In this document: positions 5,175 to 5,201 of the stretch, one piece after another | Numbering within the stretch: the first letter of the stretch is position 1 | Layout of the letters: each line of letters starts with the position of its first letter | Source of the DNA: an uncultured Anaerovibrio sp. | GTDB taxonomy: Bacteria; Bacillota; Negativicutes; Selenomonadales; Selenomonadaceae | Direction of reading: 5' to 3' | Length of the DNA stretch: 5,201 nt | Assembly (NCBI GenBank): GCA_902785445.1 | Contig: CACZYN010000140.1 | Location: forward strand, 1-5,201 | Made by a program: the position numbers and the translations under genes | The notes under the pieces: model-generated | Told to the model about the DNA's origin: nothing | Database searches by the model: none | What the model saw: the letters and a program-made list of their open reading frames with translations, nothing else

Positions 5175-5201
5175 TTATTTAAGGATTATGACAGGATGGA
5201 G

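Noticed and set aside
5181..5201. Possible start of a further gene at ATG 5188 (AAGGA at 5181-5185)
   Set aside because: The spacing is only 2 nt and four codons are visible before the window ends, too little to support a gene.

Overview
The window looks like chromosomal core DNA from an anaerobic Firmicute. An outer-membrane-bearing Negativicutes (Selenomonas/Veillonella-like) host is my best guess. The guess rests on an RND/ABC/MFS-type periplasmic adaptor (HlyD family), which normally implies a double envelope, sitting beside genes of Firmicutes style: an ORF ending like the large uridine-kinase-type nucleoside kinases, a peptidoglycan-binding plus 3D-domain protein, strong AGGAGG-type ribosome binding sites and TTG starts. 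This is inference from gene content; no rRNA or marker gene is present. All five genes read on the + strand, and there is no sign of mobile elements, tRNAs or CRISPR.

Layout: (1) 2-607 is the 3' part of a uridine kinase/phosphoribulokinase-family nucleoside kinase, cut by the window edge. (2) An extended -10 promoter at 652-660 drives a 206-residue exported protein (690-1310) built of two ungapped copies of a ~61-residue helical unit of unknown function. (3) A strong intrinsic terminator (1331-1370) abuts the ribosome binding site of a TTG-started HlyD-family adaptor (1390-2418) that has no transporter gene beside it. (4) A promoter (2428-2456) feeds a ~90-nt leader holding two small hairpins, the second overlapping a strong terminator (2493-2534). 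The leader is followed directly by the ribosome binding site of a 628-residue glutamine synthetase (2555-4441). This has the geometry of transcription attenuation. (5) After a terminator at 4461-4504, a consensus promoter (4533-4562) drives a secreted, TTG-started PG_binding_1 plus 3D-domain cell-wall protein (4599-5174). The last 27 bases (5175-5201) hold no recognisable gene.

The genes do not form one pathway. Each appears to be its own transcription unit, with the possible exception of read-through from the repeat protein into the hlyD-like gene. Three products are envelope-directed (exported repeat protein, adaptor, 3D-domain protein) and two are cytoplasmic metabolic enzymes (nucleoside kinase, glutamine synthetase). 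The most interesting element is the glutamine synthetase leader: a promoter-proximal terminator overlapped by an alternative hairpin, preceded by another hairpin with a similar loop. The arrangement recalls ANTAR-type antitermination, although the loop sequences deviate from that consensus as I remember it.
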